DNA of 64,000 nt from Cyanoderma ruficeps (Eukaryota > Chordata > Aves > Passeriformes > Timaliidae), in NCBI GenBank assembly GCA_008694505.1, contig VZDJ01007747.1, forward strand, positions 26,982,904-27,046,903, read 5' to 3'. The position numbers were made by a program, and so were the translations under genes. The notes below the pieces were generated by a model. That model was not told the DNA's origin. It did no database searches and saw only the letters and a list, made by a program, of their open reading frames with translations. This document shows, in pieces, positions 1-13,209 of this stretch (its first letter is position 1; every line of letters starts with the position of its first letter).

Positions 1-451
1 ACTAGTTTTATTGTTGTGGCTAAAAGTTCCCTAAATATTTAAAAGTGTGAATTCTTTCTTTTATGACTTCTAAAGAAGTATTCCTTCATTTTTATCAAGG
101 GCTGATGGATCATGAAATTCACTTTTTAAAATAGTCCAGACTTTTGTACTCTACAACACATTTGCAAAGTTTACAAAATAAACTTTTATAATTAACTACA
201 TCTTTAAAAGTGTCTTTAAGTTGTAATAAGTGCTTCATTTATTATTAAAAGTATTATTATAGTTTAGTCCCTATACTGCTAATCAGTTGAAATCAATTCT
301 CATACTGAACAGAATCTCTAATTTCCTTGAGGACTAAGTATTAGTGGGAATTTAGCAGGCTTCCAAATCCCTATGAGTGTGCAATTAGAGTTAATTTTAG
401 GGTTCTCTGACCTGAATACTCTGCTTTATTGTCAGCACTCTCAAATCATTT
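1..451. other. AT-rich non-coding DNA, nothing recognised
   Basis: No open frame of note, repeat or RNA gene is visible. The last bases, ATCATTT at 445-451, recur on the other side of the neighbouring LTR at 959-965 and probably belong to its target-site duplication. Confidence 0.6.
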
Positions 452-959
452 TGTTGTGGTGCGCATTTTGGGGTTTCTAATGTTCTGTATATTCTGTTAT
501 ATGTTTGTAATGGTTTGTTCCTACACCCCCATCCCCAAACCCCCCGATGGTGTTTCCCTTGTGATAGGCCTTGTCAATCACCTTGTGAGATCTGGAAGAT
601 TCTGGGGAAAAAGCCCTAGGATTCGGCAAGGTACCCTGGTACAACCTTCTTTCATTGTCCTGTTAAGTTTCCCTGTTCTGGGTCACACTCCCCCTCCCCT
701 GGGATTGGTTTGAAGTTCTCCCCTGCTCAGTGTACGCCCCTGGTACTTAAGGTGAGAAGAGAGGGGCTGCCAGGCACTCTCTATTCTGCACATGGCAGGT
801 AGCCGGGTGCAATAAAGCCTGGCGAAACCCAAGCAGAGTCCACTCTTTCTTCCACGCCGTCGACCACGCTTCAGCCTGAGGTTCAGACCCACCAAACCTT
901 CCTTATATAGCTGTCAGAGAGCGAGCTAGCGGGTGAAGCAGCTCCGGGATGCAACTATA
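452..959 (+). mobile_element. Solo LTR of an endogenous retrovirus, family 1, copy 1
   Basis: The segment starts TGTTGTGGTGCGCATTTTGG, and its start, middle and end match the copy at 16124-16657. It is therefore one dispersed repeat family with the layout of a retroviral LTR. Visible parts in order are a C-rich upstream half, a TATA-like TACTTAA near 745, a polyadenylation signal AATAAA at 811-816, and a downstream part containing TTCTTCCACGCCGT. The 7-bp sequence ATCATTT flanks it on both sides (445-451, 959-965), as expected of a target-site duplication. The right end is uncertain by about six bases: TGCA ends at 953, before the flanking repeat begins. No gag, pol or env sequence lies beside it, so it is a solo LTR left by recombination. 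The open frames inside it (429-713 plus, 683-895 minus) are not genes. The ERV class is inferred from shape, not from a search. Confidence 0.8.
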
Positions 960-981
960 TCATTTAGTGTCCTTGTTTCTA

Positions 982-1085
982 CATAGAATTATAGAATGGC
1001 TTGTGTTGGAAGGTAACATCACCTCTGTCCAACCCCTTCACCATGAGAAGAGATGTCTTCCACTAGGTCAGGTTTCTCAAAAACA
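982..1085 (-). mobile_element. CR1 non-LTR retrotransposon, 3'-end stub
   Basis: Read on the minus strand, this is the very 3' end of a CR1 element. The plus strand begins ATAGAATTATAGAATGG, the complement of the short ATTCTATGATTCTATG-like repeats that end CR1, and continues through the typical block around TGTTGGAAGG and CTTCCACTAGGTCAGGTT. Only about 100 bases remain, consistent with the strong 5' truncation usual in CR1. It lies about 20 bases beyond the right flank of the LTR at 452-959. Confidence 0.75.
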
Positions 1086-4000
1086 CATACAATTGCCTGA
1101 CTTCTGTGAAAAACTCAGCTGAAAATGAAAACTTAAATGAAGTGGGACAATTCTGCCTTATGCTCAGAAGATGTCAAAGTTAAGATATCTGGAATGGGAT
1201 ATTTTGTACTCAACTAGACAGTTCTTTACACTGAAATTTATTCATGAGAAGATTTCTATTCATCTTAATTTAGGAAATTATCAAGGAAACCTTAGTCATG
1301 CTGAAATAAGCAATATTTTCCATAAAGCATTTTTTAGATGTTCATCTTTTAGTTAATGGTTGAAAGCCTTTAGATTTTTATTAAAGAAACAAAAATTAAT
1401 TTTATTGGCTTTTTTTGTTGTTGTTTTTATTTGAAGAGATACTTCCATTTCTGAAGAAGAAGGAAATGTGCTTTGACAGTTCTACTTTATGGTCTCTGAT
1501 AAAATCTCTCATGTAGGATCTTCTGTTTAAAGTAACATGAACAGGGCCTCTTCCAATTTTGTCAGGACTGTTCTGCAACATAAATATCTTATAAAAATAA
1601 AAGTTTTCCATACCATCATCCTTGCAGAAGTAAGATCATACTAAAATCAAATAGTATTTTTTCAATAGTATTTTTTCCTTTTTAGTAAGACTATTGCTTG
1701 TTATTCTTCAGGGGGGTAGAATATTTTTAAATTTACAACATACTGCTCTGAGTGCATTTGTACTTCACCACAAAAAGATGTAAAGAAGGAATTATAGAAG
1801 ACATTGCTTAGAGACTTTTTCTTGAAAATATGGCATAAAATAATATAAAATAATATTCTGTGAAAAAGTTCAGGCCAGGCTGAAACTAGAAAATGAGTCC
1901 ATGAGACACAGGAAATAAAGAACACCATTTTAGAAAGGAAGGAGTGTAATTCTTCCTAATGCTTAGCTGGTATCCAGCTAAAAAGCTTTTGAAATCAACA
2001 ACAGCTTAGTTACTATTCATTTTTTCATTCATACTTCACAGGTTTATGCTACCCACGCTAAAGTTAAGCTAACCATAGTGAACAGATCTGCCCCATGTCT
2101 TTAGTGTGCCTGCCTTCCCTGTTTCTCCTTTCTGCTACACCCACAATCACGATGCTACGTGTGACTTACTAGTGATGATGAACTCAGTTAAAAGGTCAAA
2201 ATATATGCCAAGACATAGTGTTTTTCTCTTCAGTGATAAAATGGGTTCTAATCACCTTTATAGAGCATTCTGTGTTAGTGAAAATTAGTGACATTTGCAT
2301 GTTGATGAGAATTAACTAGCTTAGTATTTACATGGGACAGAGATATTAATGTTGTTCACTGCAACAATACAATTTGTTTGAAACATAGCTGAGTGAAGTC
2401 AATTATCTTGCAAACATCAATTCCTCTCTCTTTGTAAAGTAGGATAAAAGATATCACAAATAAAAAGGCACTGAGCACTAACCTCTTCCTTGGCCACTTG
2501 CTGGGTGTGTAAAAAGGCTTTGTCACAAGATACCAAGAATACAATTTGAGCTGGTTTTCTTCACACACAACAGTGTGAGAGGCCTAAAGTAAATTACATT
2601 TCATCATTGCCAAAGCAAATAAAGGAGCCAGCCTAAAGTGGAAGTCTTTCATAATAGAACAGTAAATAGCAGATTTCTATTTCTTCCAAGTATTCATGTA
2701 TGCTATTGATTCAGTCTGCTGGAATTTTGAAGCTATCTGAGGTTAGCAAGGCCTGTCAATACCAAAAATGTCAGCAGGTGAATTCATTACTGTTGCCTCC
2801 TCATATATATATCATTTACTTAAAAAACAGCAGTATCTCATTTGCATGCATTATATTCAAGGTCAGCAAGTTTGCAAATAATCAGCTCATATAGGAGACA
2901 TTTCATTAAATAGCAACTAATAGCAATTTTTGTAACACAGATTTGAGTTATTTGGCCTGAGCAAAGATCTTAAAAAAACCTATTATAATTGATTTCTAAA
3001 AAAAAATAGTAGCAATAAAAATTAGTTATGTTGACTGTGAAATTACAAACGCATTATACAATTCCCTATGATAAGTAGAGCAACATTACTGTGCTTTCCT
3101 ACAAAAATATTCATGTAATAACAAAATATATAGTTTCTATTTGTTTTAATATTTACACATACACATCTGGAGTGTAATTGTGACACTGTCAATTATCACC
3201 ATGTCTTACTCTCTGCAAAAAAAAGATATTGTTGAATACAGAAATGGACCATATCATTAATTGATTTTATTGATTTTACATTTTTAAGATGTAATTTTGC
3301 TTGTAACGTTTGTTGGGTTTTGCTTTCAAATCAAATTTTTTGAAGTTACCATAAATGGTTTCCTTAATCATAGAAATAAAAGGTAAGAAGTTGTTTAATC
3401 ACATTTACAACTATAATAAAGTTTAACATCTCTTTAACATCACTTTACAGCCCAGTGTATTAATTAATTCAGATTTTTAAGTGTAAAACTGACTGATACA
3501 GAATCTTTATTAGGTTTTTCAGCTTCGCATTCTTCTAGTTATGTTCAAGAATGCAAGATAAGCCTTTTATTACTCAGTAAACAAAATTGCCACTCATAAT
3601 CTAAAAACTGGGGAAATAGAGGCAGTTTATTGGGGAACAAAACTTAATTTTTTCCAGAATATTAAGTGGAACTTGATAGCTGACATTAGACTGCTGAACT
3701 CAAGATGAAAAAGAGGATTTGAAACTTACTGTTTTAAAGTGGAAAGAGGCAGAAACTGAATTGTTTAAACTAGGAATGAAACCAGACAAGCAAGGAAAGA
3801 AAGTTGCTTATAACCTATCTCTTGCTCATGCAGAATCCAGCTCAGCTTGCTGGTATGCAGCACCTTGTCTCTTCTGGGGAGAAAAAGGGAGTAATGATAA
3901 TTCTTCCACATGCCCAGGAAAGCCAGCACTTTCTGTTTTACTGCACACACACATTTTCTGGTTTGTTGCACACACATATGAGTACCCTTTCCTGCCAATT

Positions 4001-7000
4001 TCTTTTATCATTTTGTTCATTGATTTTCGTCAAGATTGTGTGATTACATGCTCAGGATGAGGAACAAGTTCTCTCAGTCACAGTAATTTCTATTAAGACT
4101 TTCAGAATATCTCTGTTTCTGTATCTGTCTTTCTCTCTCTCCCTTCCTTCCAATCTTTTCTCTTTCTCTCCCTTAACTAAACAGTTCTAAGATTTCTTTC
4201 ATGAAGTTCTCCAATATTCACCTTTTAAGAAATTTATCAGTGTGCCCACTGGAATGTTACACGGCTTTGCTTTGAAAAACTATGTATTTCTTGAGTGGGA
4301 AGGAAACAAAAAGAAAAAAAATCAACAAAAGCAACAATGTATGCTAAGTTTCTGGGGGCTTTATTAGTTACAATAGAAAATACATGAGTACTACAAGAGA
4401 TGAAAATATTAAAAACAACATTTTATCGACCAATTTTTTTACTATGATGCTATACCTCCATTATATTACACCCACAACTAAAAGGAATATTCTTTAATAA
4501 ATGAATCCATTCCTAAAACAAATGTACATCTCAGTTGAAACCTCCAGAATTTTCCCAGATCTCTCACTGTACACCAATACTACTTGATTTAGGTTTTTCT
4601 GTCACATCTTTAAGGATGTGTCAGCATATATGTAATACGCATTTGTTATGGAATCTGTAGCTTGAAGGTCAGTTGCCTATGTACAAAAAAAAAATAAATC
4701 TGGAAAAGCTCATTCTTGAAGATCCTTAACCCTCATTTGGTTAATAAATTCTCAAATTAGCTACTTAACCTGAGCTACCACATTACAAGGAACAGTAAGT
4801 GCTATAGTAAGGTACAAAACTTAAACTCTCTTGAGGTATTGAAATAGCCTAGACATATGTTTAATCTTCTCTGAAGTTGGAAGGACTTGGTATTTTGCCA
4901 CTATTCAATCACACGATAGTCATGCACATCTTTGTGAAGATCTACTACACTAGTCAGGGTCACTCACAGTAAAATACAGCCAAATGGAAGAATATCACCC
5001 CTATGCCCTACTTTTTCATGATTCTTCCACTTGTTTAAATATGTTTCTCATCCCTTTGTACACAATGACACTCACTATTTTTTGACTTCCTATTTCAAAA
5101 CTGATCTTTTTTGTCTTGGCCTTTGAAAAATTCTGTCCAAATTCCAAACAATATTCAATGTTAATATTACCTTATTTGCTGCTTGTCATGACTTTTGACC
5201 TTGAAAGTTTTTATTCTTTGCTGCCTTCTCATATGGCACATGTAACACTCTGTATCTTTACTATATTTTTCATTAGGAAATGAAAATTTAATCTATATGA
5301 TCCAGAGCATAACTGCACTTTAGAATATTCTTCATTGACTCTATTCAGTGAAGGAGTAGAAAGTGCAAACGTGCATTCAAACTTCATTAACATGAAATTT
5401 TACAACTTCTGAATTTCTTCTCATAAAATATAAAATAATGATGCCTTGTTATTTTGCTTGTGTCTGGAAAAAAGAAATAAATAAAAATCAATTAAGAAAT
5501 ATAGTGTAAAGATACTTGGTAATAAAAATAAATTTATTTTAAATGTAGTTTTACATAAACCTGATTGGTGATGTTAGAGCTAGAATATTTATAGATTTTG
5601 CTATACATCTTCTAGAAAAATATTTACATTTTTGGAGAAGTATACTAGCTTGGGAAGAAATAAATGAGTACTATATCTACTTCCTCTTTATTTAAAACAA
5701 CTCAAGATAATTCACCTTTTAATCCAACACTATTCTATGTTTTCAGTCTAAATTAAAAAGAGTTTTGTATATTCTACTATATTCTACACTATTTATTCTA
5801 TCTGGAATAAACACCATTCTATCAGTTATTTGAAAATTTTTCTTTGATTAACTAAAGGGGAAGGAGTGGTGAAAAAGAACACCAGTTTGAAACATCTGAA
5901 TCCTGGATATCTAAGAATGTCTGTGAGTAGGAAGGTGAAACAAATAGAGTGTTGATGCTTCAGTGCCATCTACAACAGACATTTATCATTCTTGTTGTGG
6001 TAAGGCAAGAAAAATTAAAGACCCTTGGAAGATTGGAACAAGATATTGATCAGAGTTTACTAAGCTGTAAAATCTTGTACTTGAATTTGGAGTAAGTCCT
6101 TTAAAAGAGCTGTGTCAGCTCAAAGTTTGGCTTTCATGGAACACGCGAAAAAAAACTAACATGACTGTAACATGGTTTTCTGGTGAAAAGAAAAAGGTGC
6201 TATAAAGGGATACTTGAATTGCAGTTACAAATCTGCCATTACAAAGTGAACAAAATTGTTCAATTTTTCCCTTTTCATTTTAACATAAATTTCAATCTTT
6301 TATGCTGTGAAGTACCTATTGTTATAGATCTGTTCATTGTCTATTGATGTCAGAGAGCCGACTCATTGGTTATAGATGAGATACAGAGTTCAGGAACTTA
6401 CAGTTTTACCCTTCAACATGATCCATCAGATAAAGTAATTCCATAAAATTGTTGGTGTGGGGTAGAAGAGTATGTGCATCTACAAATTGGCGATGGGGAA
6501 AAACCTTTCATCTGTCAATAGCTTTTATATTTAAACAAAGGACAAAACCCCAAAGAGACAAACATACACAGAGCACTATGGTGAAAGGGATTGTATGCCA
6601 CTTAAATACTTACCCCTAATATTTCTTAATAGTTGTATCTAGAAAAATCATTTGGTCATGAAATGCCAAATGTTCTTCAAAGGAACTCAGATGTAATTTA
6701 GGCCATATGAAATTTCTACTTCAAAACCAAATGCTAGACTGCTCATTTCTGTTTGTTTTCATATGTGAATGGTTGTGTTGCTTCTATTAAGAACTTACGA
6801 GAGAAACAAACAAGAGAAATTATTTGCATTTACATTGATTTTACCTGCAGTAGGAGTTTTATTATTTCTCTGTGATGCAAATACAACCCAGTGTGTTTGT
6901 TTTTAATTTAAGGTGTTAAAAGGGCTTGAGATGATTTCTGAAATGAGTTAAGTTTTTAAAATATGTGCCTTTAAGATCTTATGAGGAACTGCTTATAAAA

Positions 7001-8106
7001 AGTATTTCTCTAGATAGACAGAAATTATGCTATAAGAGAGTCCTAATAGATCTCTATTTTGTTATGAAATAATATATTAATATACTTGCTTCATTATTAG
7101 TCTTCAACTATATCATTCCTAATCTTCCACTTATTTGAATGTCCAAGGTATGGAAAACATAGTGAATGGGTAACTGATATCAGAAAGTTTTATATATTTA
7201 TGTTCTCAGCAAGGACCAGCTACCAGTTATAGGAACATAATCAGCATATTATATCAAGATGAGACCAAGGAAACTTGGCTGCTAAGCAGAGTTAGCTAGT
7301 AAAAAAGCCTTGAGGATAGCACAGCATGCAAAATTCTCCACTTTGTAAACTTAGAATATTTCATTGAAATTTTGAGAATGTAATTGTCTTACTCTCATTA
7401 TGTGCAGTGTTCTTCTGTGTGTATACTTTTAAACTTAGTGAAAAGAGCTCATGGTCAAAATACTGAATAAAATTCTAACAATTCGATCACCACTAATGGG
7501 CTTCTCCAGTTGAGCAAAAAATTGACACATAAAACCAAATAGCTATGTGCTCAGGTATAATCTATGTCTGAGCTCTACTCTTTAAAGAGGTTTTGGTGAA
7601 AGAATGTCTAATTTCTGTGTCTAGAGGAAGTTTAACTCTGGATTGATTTTGAACTAACTGGGCTCTGAAAGTCTGGATATGTGCACAGGCACAAGAGTAG
7701 CTTACTAGAGAATCTAAAACTGAAGCTGGACATTATCTAGGTAGCCTGCCTGTTCTGAGGCTCAATGACAGCTGGAAGGATTGTGTTTTGAGGGTTTTAT
7801 TTTCATTTCTAGATCTCAGTGACCATTCATATCCAAAATAAACCTGTTTTAGGTAGCTATGTACTAAATTTAAGCATCTAGTTCTGAAGTAATGAAACTT
7901 TTTCAAGTTGTCTAAATGCCTTCCAAACAAAGAACAAACAAACAACAACAACAACAAAAAGAAGGCAGAAAATACAATATATAGTTACTGGTTACAGAAG
8001 ACCCTCCCTTTTAAAGAAACACTAATTATCTGAAGGAAAATGAATTTACGTTTTTTAAATAAATACAATATTTTTCGACTTTGCTCAATTCCAGACATCT
8101 ATAATT
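1086..8106. other. Unique-looking AT-rich non-coding DNA
   Basis: About 7 kb without a recognisable gene or mobile element. All open frames are short and of low-complexity or arbitrary composition; the longest (113 codons at 3719-4060) has no domain I recognise. A pyrimidine-rich tract at about 4124-4174, mixing CTCTCT and CCTTCC runs, is the only compositional feature. The region could hold conserved regulatory elements that cannot be seen without an alignment. Confidence 0.55.
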
Positions 8107-8235
8107 TAAAAAAAGTAAACAATGAAAACCCCCAACAAACAACAGACCCTGCCCACCAAACTACGTACACACATAAAAAACAACATAAAAAACCCCAAAC
8201 CACAAACAAAACCCCTCAAAACAAAGTAATTAACA
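8107..8235. repeat. A/C-rich low-complexity tract
   Basis: For about 125 bases the plus strand is almost entirely A and C, with very few G, including AACCCCCAAC and AAACCCCTC. The minus strand is correspondingly G/T-rich. It resembles the tract at 10738-10882 in composition. The 66-codon frame across it (8040-8240) is a composition artefact. Confidence 0.7.
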
Positions 8236-8643
8236 TTTGAAAGTCATGAAATTTTAAATAATTAAAATAATTAAAAGAGATTTGCTATTCCAGATGTACC
8301 TTACATATTTTTTCTTCAATCAAATTGATAACCAAATCATATGTGTTACCTGAGATATTTGGAGAACTGCTTTAAAATTTTCTAAAAGGTGTCCTGATGA
8401 ACAATCACTTGGTCTGTGGAAAGGATTGTGAAAATATGTGGTATCCATCAAAGTCAGTCCTAAACAAAGAAAAATGAAATCTGAAATATAAGATTGATTA
8501 ATTGGTGACTTAGAGGACTTACCAGCCAATTCTCACACAGGATTTTTTTTTTTTATGTTGTTGAATGACTTTCTACATTTTCATGCAGTATTCCTAAAAA
8601 AAAATATAAAATAGTAAAAATGCTCAAACTCATTCAGGTAAAA

Positions 8644-8666
8644 AACATTGCCAGGCTGGCAATGTT
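8644..8666. repeat. Short perfect inverted repeat
   Basis: Arms AACATTGCCA (8644-8653) and TGGCAATGTT (8657-8666) are exact reverse complements with a 3-base centre. No run of T follows and no gene is near, so no terminator or other role is assigned. Confidence 0.7.
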
Positions 8667-8818
8667 CTGATCTACCTCATTTTGTCTGTAACAGAACGTT
8701 TTGTGAATATATCTATGTTTTCTGGCCTGCATAGAATTTTGATTAACTTAGAAAGCTGTAGAGATACAAAATAAAAATCTATTTCTTAACAGAGAAATAT
8801 ATGTGTATTTGTGAATAC

Positions 8819-8844
8819 AAATATGGACTAAATAGTCCATATTT
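8819..8844. repeat. Near-perfect 26-bp palindrome
   Basis: Arms AAATATGGACTA (8819-8830) and TAGTCCATATTT (8833-8844) are exact reverse complements around an AA centre. It lies about 150 bases after the inverted repeat at 8644-8666. Function unknown. Confidence 0.75.
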
Positions 8845-8919
8845 TTGCTCTCGTGGTGCACACTTAAAATTATTATGATTCATTTAGGAACTAAAACTAT
8901 ATATTCTTGATTTAGTCTG

Positions 8920-9310
8920 TCTCAGCCGGGATGCAGATACTTGGGAGGAATCAAATGCATCACCAGCAGAGCCCTGTTGTTTCACTGACTTCTACATCTC
9001 CTAGCATCTATCTCCCTGAATCCTGCTGCAGCTCATACAGTCTTTGCCTCCCAGAAAGTTCATGAACTAAGATGCAGGACCCAGGAGAGGCACCCTTCAA
9101 TTATTTTTTTTTTTACTGCTTCACACTAGCAGCTTCCTATTTGATATTTCAGTGTAAGGTCTGGGAAACAGGCCATCCAGCCCTCCTGCTCTCCTGGCTA
9201 GACAGGGAGAGAACAACTTGTAGGGAGATGTAGGAGCAGTTTATCAACCTCTGTTGGGACCTATCCAGCATAGCAACTCTGCCAGCTACTCTGGTCCCCC
9301 TCCCCTACTT
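8920..9310. other. Unclassified GC-richer block, possibly an old repeat
   Basis: This stretch is clearly richer in G and C than its surroundings. The part near 9180-9250, with CTCCTGGCTAGACAGGGAGAGA, loosely resembles the sequence near 22820-22850 inside a solo LTR (TTCCTGGCTGGACAGGGGAG). It may therefore contain a decayed minus-strand LTR piece. The resemblance is short and I cannot set boundaries. Confidence 0.3.
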
Positions 9311-10737
9311 GTGGTATGTTTTCCTTTTTTATGCTTCTGTACTCTACTTTCAATAACTCTTTTCACTTTTCTGTTTGCATACTGTGCAAGTTGAAACCTA
9401 TTTCTTTGGCTGTGATCTCTAAATGTGTAGGAAATTTAGCTGCCAAGACTTGTATGTCTACAATAAAAAAAAGGCTAAAGAACTCAGACTGTCACAGCTT
9501 GAAAAGCTGGGATATAAAAAGCCTGCAAGGCCTGGGCTGACAAGGTTGCAAAGCAGAGTAGAAAAGACTTCTGTGCTGGGCTTGTAATGGCTGCAGAGTC
9601 TGAAAACATTAGATGTGAAGGCACATGGAGCTGGGATAGATGAAACAGGGTGAAAGCAGAAGTCAGGAACCAAGACAAAGTTGCATTTTTTTTTTCTCTT
9701 TTGAATAACAGATATATACAGCAGGTAGTATACTCATTCAAGCTTAGTCTGCTTGCAGAAAAATGACTAAGCATCACCCTCGTGTTTTTGTTTGTATTAG
9801 TGCCAACACTCACGGAGCCATACTCCCAGACAACCTCAGTTTTTCTGAACATTGCACAGGGGCACAACAAGCAAACACAGTCAGAAAGGACTGACAATAG
9901 CATGGCAAGAGGCAAGTCTCACCAATTTTCAAAGAACAACCTACTTTTCAGTAATCCATGACACTCATTTGTCACATAAGCACAATGTGGTTTGTTTGGT
10001 TGGTTGTTTTTTTCTGAATATCAATTCCTCTCCAGATTTTCTCTCTGACCTGACATCAATTACCATCTGCAGTAATATCCTGACCAGTATTCACACAAAG
10101 TAACCTGCAATGTGGAACGATGGGCAAGCATTCACACAGCATGAAAAGATACTTTGTTTTTATAAAGCAAGTATTTAGCAACAATGTGATGAGATATTTT
10201 TATAATGACCTTTTAAAACTGAAAACACAATAGAGTTGCCAGGAAACTTGCATAGTCTGTCTGGCATGCCAAGTACAGGAAAAACTACAGTAACAGAGAG
10301 CACATAATTTGTTTCTGCTTTATGCCTTGCTATAAGCCATGGCCATTTTCCTGCCTTGAAATCACACTTCAGATCCTCTAACTGGTGAAACTCAAGAAAC
10401 ATACCTTACTTTACACTCAGTTTCAGTGAGGTAAGTATCACTGTAGAAAAAAAGTATTCACCATCCCAAACATTTTGGGTCATCAGCTAAAGATAGTCAG
10501 GAATATGGCAGTATCCTTCTATCTCCTTCATTCTGAAATATGTGTATTTGTCAAAACAAGAGTTTTAAGTGACTTTGATTAGCTAAGAGACATAATAGCC
10601 AGGTCTCCAATTTCCTGCCCTTGTGGCTGGAGAAGCCAGCCAGTGGCCATGTTTTAAAATTAATGATGTAATCACATTGAGAAAAAATATTTAAAAAATA
10701 TGTGCTAAAGATAGAGCAATTCTTCTGCACAGCTTTT
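9311..10737. other. Non-coding DNA, part GC-moderate, nothing recognised
   Basis: The part at about 9480-9690 is less AT-rich than its flanks and carries open frames on the minus strand (143 and 71 codons). Their translations show no motif I recognise. The remainder is ordinary AT-rich sequence. Confidence 0.45.
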
Positions 10738-10882
10738 AAAAAAAGGAGAAAAAAGACAAAAAAAAATTAAAGAAACAAAACCAACAAAAAAACTACCTCC
10801 TCCAAAAAATAAACAAAAAAGACCCAAACCATCCAAACAAAAACACAACCACCAAAAACAACAACCACCCCCCCACAAACCA
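10738..10882. repeat. A/C-rich low-complexity tract
   Basis: About 145 bases dominated by A, then A and C, ending in a run of seven C followed by ACAAACCACTT. The minus strand is T-rich, then G/T-rich. It is similar in style to the tract at 8107-8235. Confidence 0.75.
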
Positions 10883-12299
10883 CTTGTATTTCTATTTATC
10901 TATTATCTTCAAGTGTTCCTTCTGACCTTCAGTATGAATATTTTAATGCTTTACATTAATCAACCTTACAGCTCAGATGCCTCCCAAATAAACAGTAGAA
11001 CAGCTGTACTAGATAACAAGAGAATAACCACTAAAATAGCTATCAAGTAATAAGGTGTTAGAGATAACAAAGACTGCCAGGAAGCCTAATAGAAAGTTGA
11101 AAAATTAATTTCTAACACTTGGATTCAGTTATTAAAAACATTGAAAAGGATAAATAAAAATATGTAATAGACTTAACATTGTTATTAAAAATACTTATAA
11201 ATAAGAAAGTTATCATAAATACTGCTGTAACAAATGCTGTAACATTTCACAAAGTGAAATCTAGAAAGATCAGTAAATATTTATAATGAAAAGGACTTGA
11301 AATACTCTTTACAGATTCCATTGTTGCTGTCTGCTAGTTTGTGAGAAGATAACGAGTCCTTTGAGATTAATACAAGGTAAACCAGGGAGGAGGTGCTGTT
11401 TCAGGGAACAAATCACTCTTTCCTGTTGACCTAGTTAGAGTTTACTTCTCAAAAATAGGTCTGCTCTCTAACCCTGTCACATTCCCCCCCGTTCAAAGTA
11501 AAATAGGAACAGATTCAATAAGATGAGAAAAGAGATTCACTTCTTCTTATGCTGTGTTCTTTATAATGCACATGGAAAAAAAAAACCTTAGAATTCCCTT
11601 ATTTCAGATAAGAAAGAAGAGAAATTGGAATATTACTTTCATACGGTCTTCATAATACAAAGCAATCTGTTTTTCAAGTGAGCTGCATAAAAGATAGAGG
11701 AATAGGAATTTGAAGGGTTTTTTTAAAAAACTCCAAAAACCATAGATGAAATTTCTCTAAACTTCAACTAAATTCATTTTGATATATGAGTCTCAGTTTC
11801 GTCTTGGCTTTCTGTTTATGTCTTTCTCTACCAGTGCAAAATGCAAGTGGATATAAAATGCAATAAAATCAGACATTTATACCTACTGTACACTCATTCT
11901 GTTTTAGCTCAGCTGACAACAAGGTACCTTCCTGTCTTCTATGTGGAGATACAGAAAAAAAGATTTTTTTTAATGATAATTTTTTTTAATGATAATTTTT
12001 TGTTGTTGTTGTCATTTTTTGCTGTCTTTAAAGCACTGGTCATGAGAACTTATGAAAAAATAGACTTTATGTAGCAAGACTTTTTTTTTTTCCGAGAAAT
12101 CAGCCCCATTATTTTATATTGTACTGTGTTAGTTGTGTTCTGCTTGTGATCTGCCAGTAAGACCTTAAAGATAAATGAGAAATATCCATTATATTAAATG
12201 GAAAATTATTTCAATAATAAAAGTGCAATAGACTAAACAAAATTAAAATTTGGTGAAAAGATGATAAGAACACCTCTTGAGGATTAGTTTAGTATAGAC
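10883..12299. other. AT-rich non-coding DNA with T-rich direct repeats
   Basis: No gene or element recognised. At about 11964-11999 a TTTTTTTTAATGATAA unit occurs twice in a row, followed by a short GTT repeat. Confidence 0.5.
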
Positions 12300-12760
12300 T
12301 TTTACCCTGGTGGCATAGACAAGAGTAGTGAAGTTGCTCCCTAAGGGAAGGTCAGCCATGAGCTGGTGACCCCAGCACAAGTCATGTCCCACAGGTTCTG
12401 ACCAAAGCCAGCTGATGGAAACTGGGTACAGTTTCAGCAACAGCTCCAGACCAGGGAAAATGAAAAAGAGCAGATCTGAAATTCAACTCATGGGGTTCAG
12501 TCAGGAGCAACAGTCTGGAGACAGGCCCAAAGACAAGCTTGGAAGCAAGTCACAGTGAACCTCAGGAGACAAGGTGCCTGCATGCTGGCCGTGAAGCCAC
12601 ACAGCAAGGAGAGACAAGGCAGGGGACTGGCACACCTTGGGCACAGCTCACCAAGAACCAGCTGCCCAGAGCTGAACTCAGCTGGGCATCCTGGGTGCAC
12701 GGGCCAGGGTGTGGATGGACACCCCTGTATGTTCCTTGCTGAAGTCATTAAGGTCTATTA
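12300..12760. other. Unclassified GC-rich block
   Basis: About 460 bases of GC-richer, low-CpG sequence stand out from AT-rich flanks on both sides. Overlapping frames on both strands (up to 83 codons) give no recognisable protein, and frames on both strands are expected in such composition. It has the size and edges of an inserted repeat such as an LTR, but I see no TG...CA ends, polyadenylation signal or flanking duplication that would prove it. Confidence 0.35.
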
Positions 12761-13209
12761 GTGTCCCTATGACTCCAAGAGCCAAAAGGGATAAAAAAGC
12801 AAAGTCTAAATGTTTGAGTTTAATAAAATAAAACAAAAACCAACAACAGTCAACCAACTACAACAAAAAAATGAACTCTACCAAGAATAACCCAAAACGT
12901 ACAATATTTGCATTTAATCCTATTTGATACACTAAATCATACTTGATCAACTAATGAATTCAAGTAATAAACTTTGTATCACCAGGACTGTTTCAGTGAG
13001 TACAAATTTTTCAAGGGATTTTCATGCTGTAGAGGAGCAACTTGAAAATATTTTCTAATTGCAACTAAATCTGAACTTCCTAAAATATTTTTTTCAACAT
13101 AAACAATTAAATGTCAAATATACACCAATTTATGTCTAATAACATCAGAGACATTTCTTTGCTGAATTTGTATTATTATATCCAAATTCGCCTGCTCTGG
13201 GATTCAATG

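Noticed and set aside
3719..4060. 113-codon plus-strand frame
   Set aside because: No recognisable motif, overlapped by several other frames on both strands; consistent with chance.
9484..9915. 143-codon minus-strand frame
   Set aside because: C-, S- and L-rich translation without any domain; crosses AT-rich and GC-moderate DNA without a change that would suggest coding.
8107..10882. Telomere-like interstitial repeats on the minus strand of the A/C tracts
   Set aside because: The G/T strand lacks regular TTAGGG units; it is irregular low-complexity sequence.
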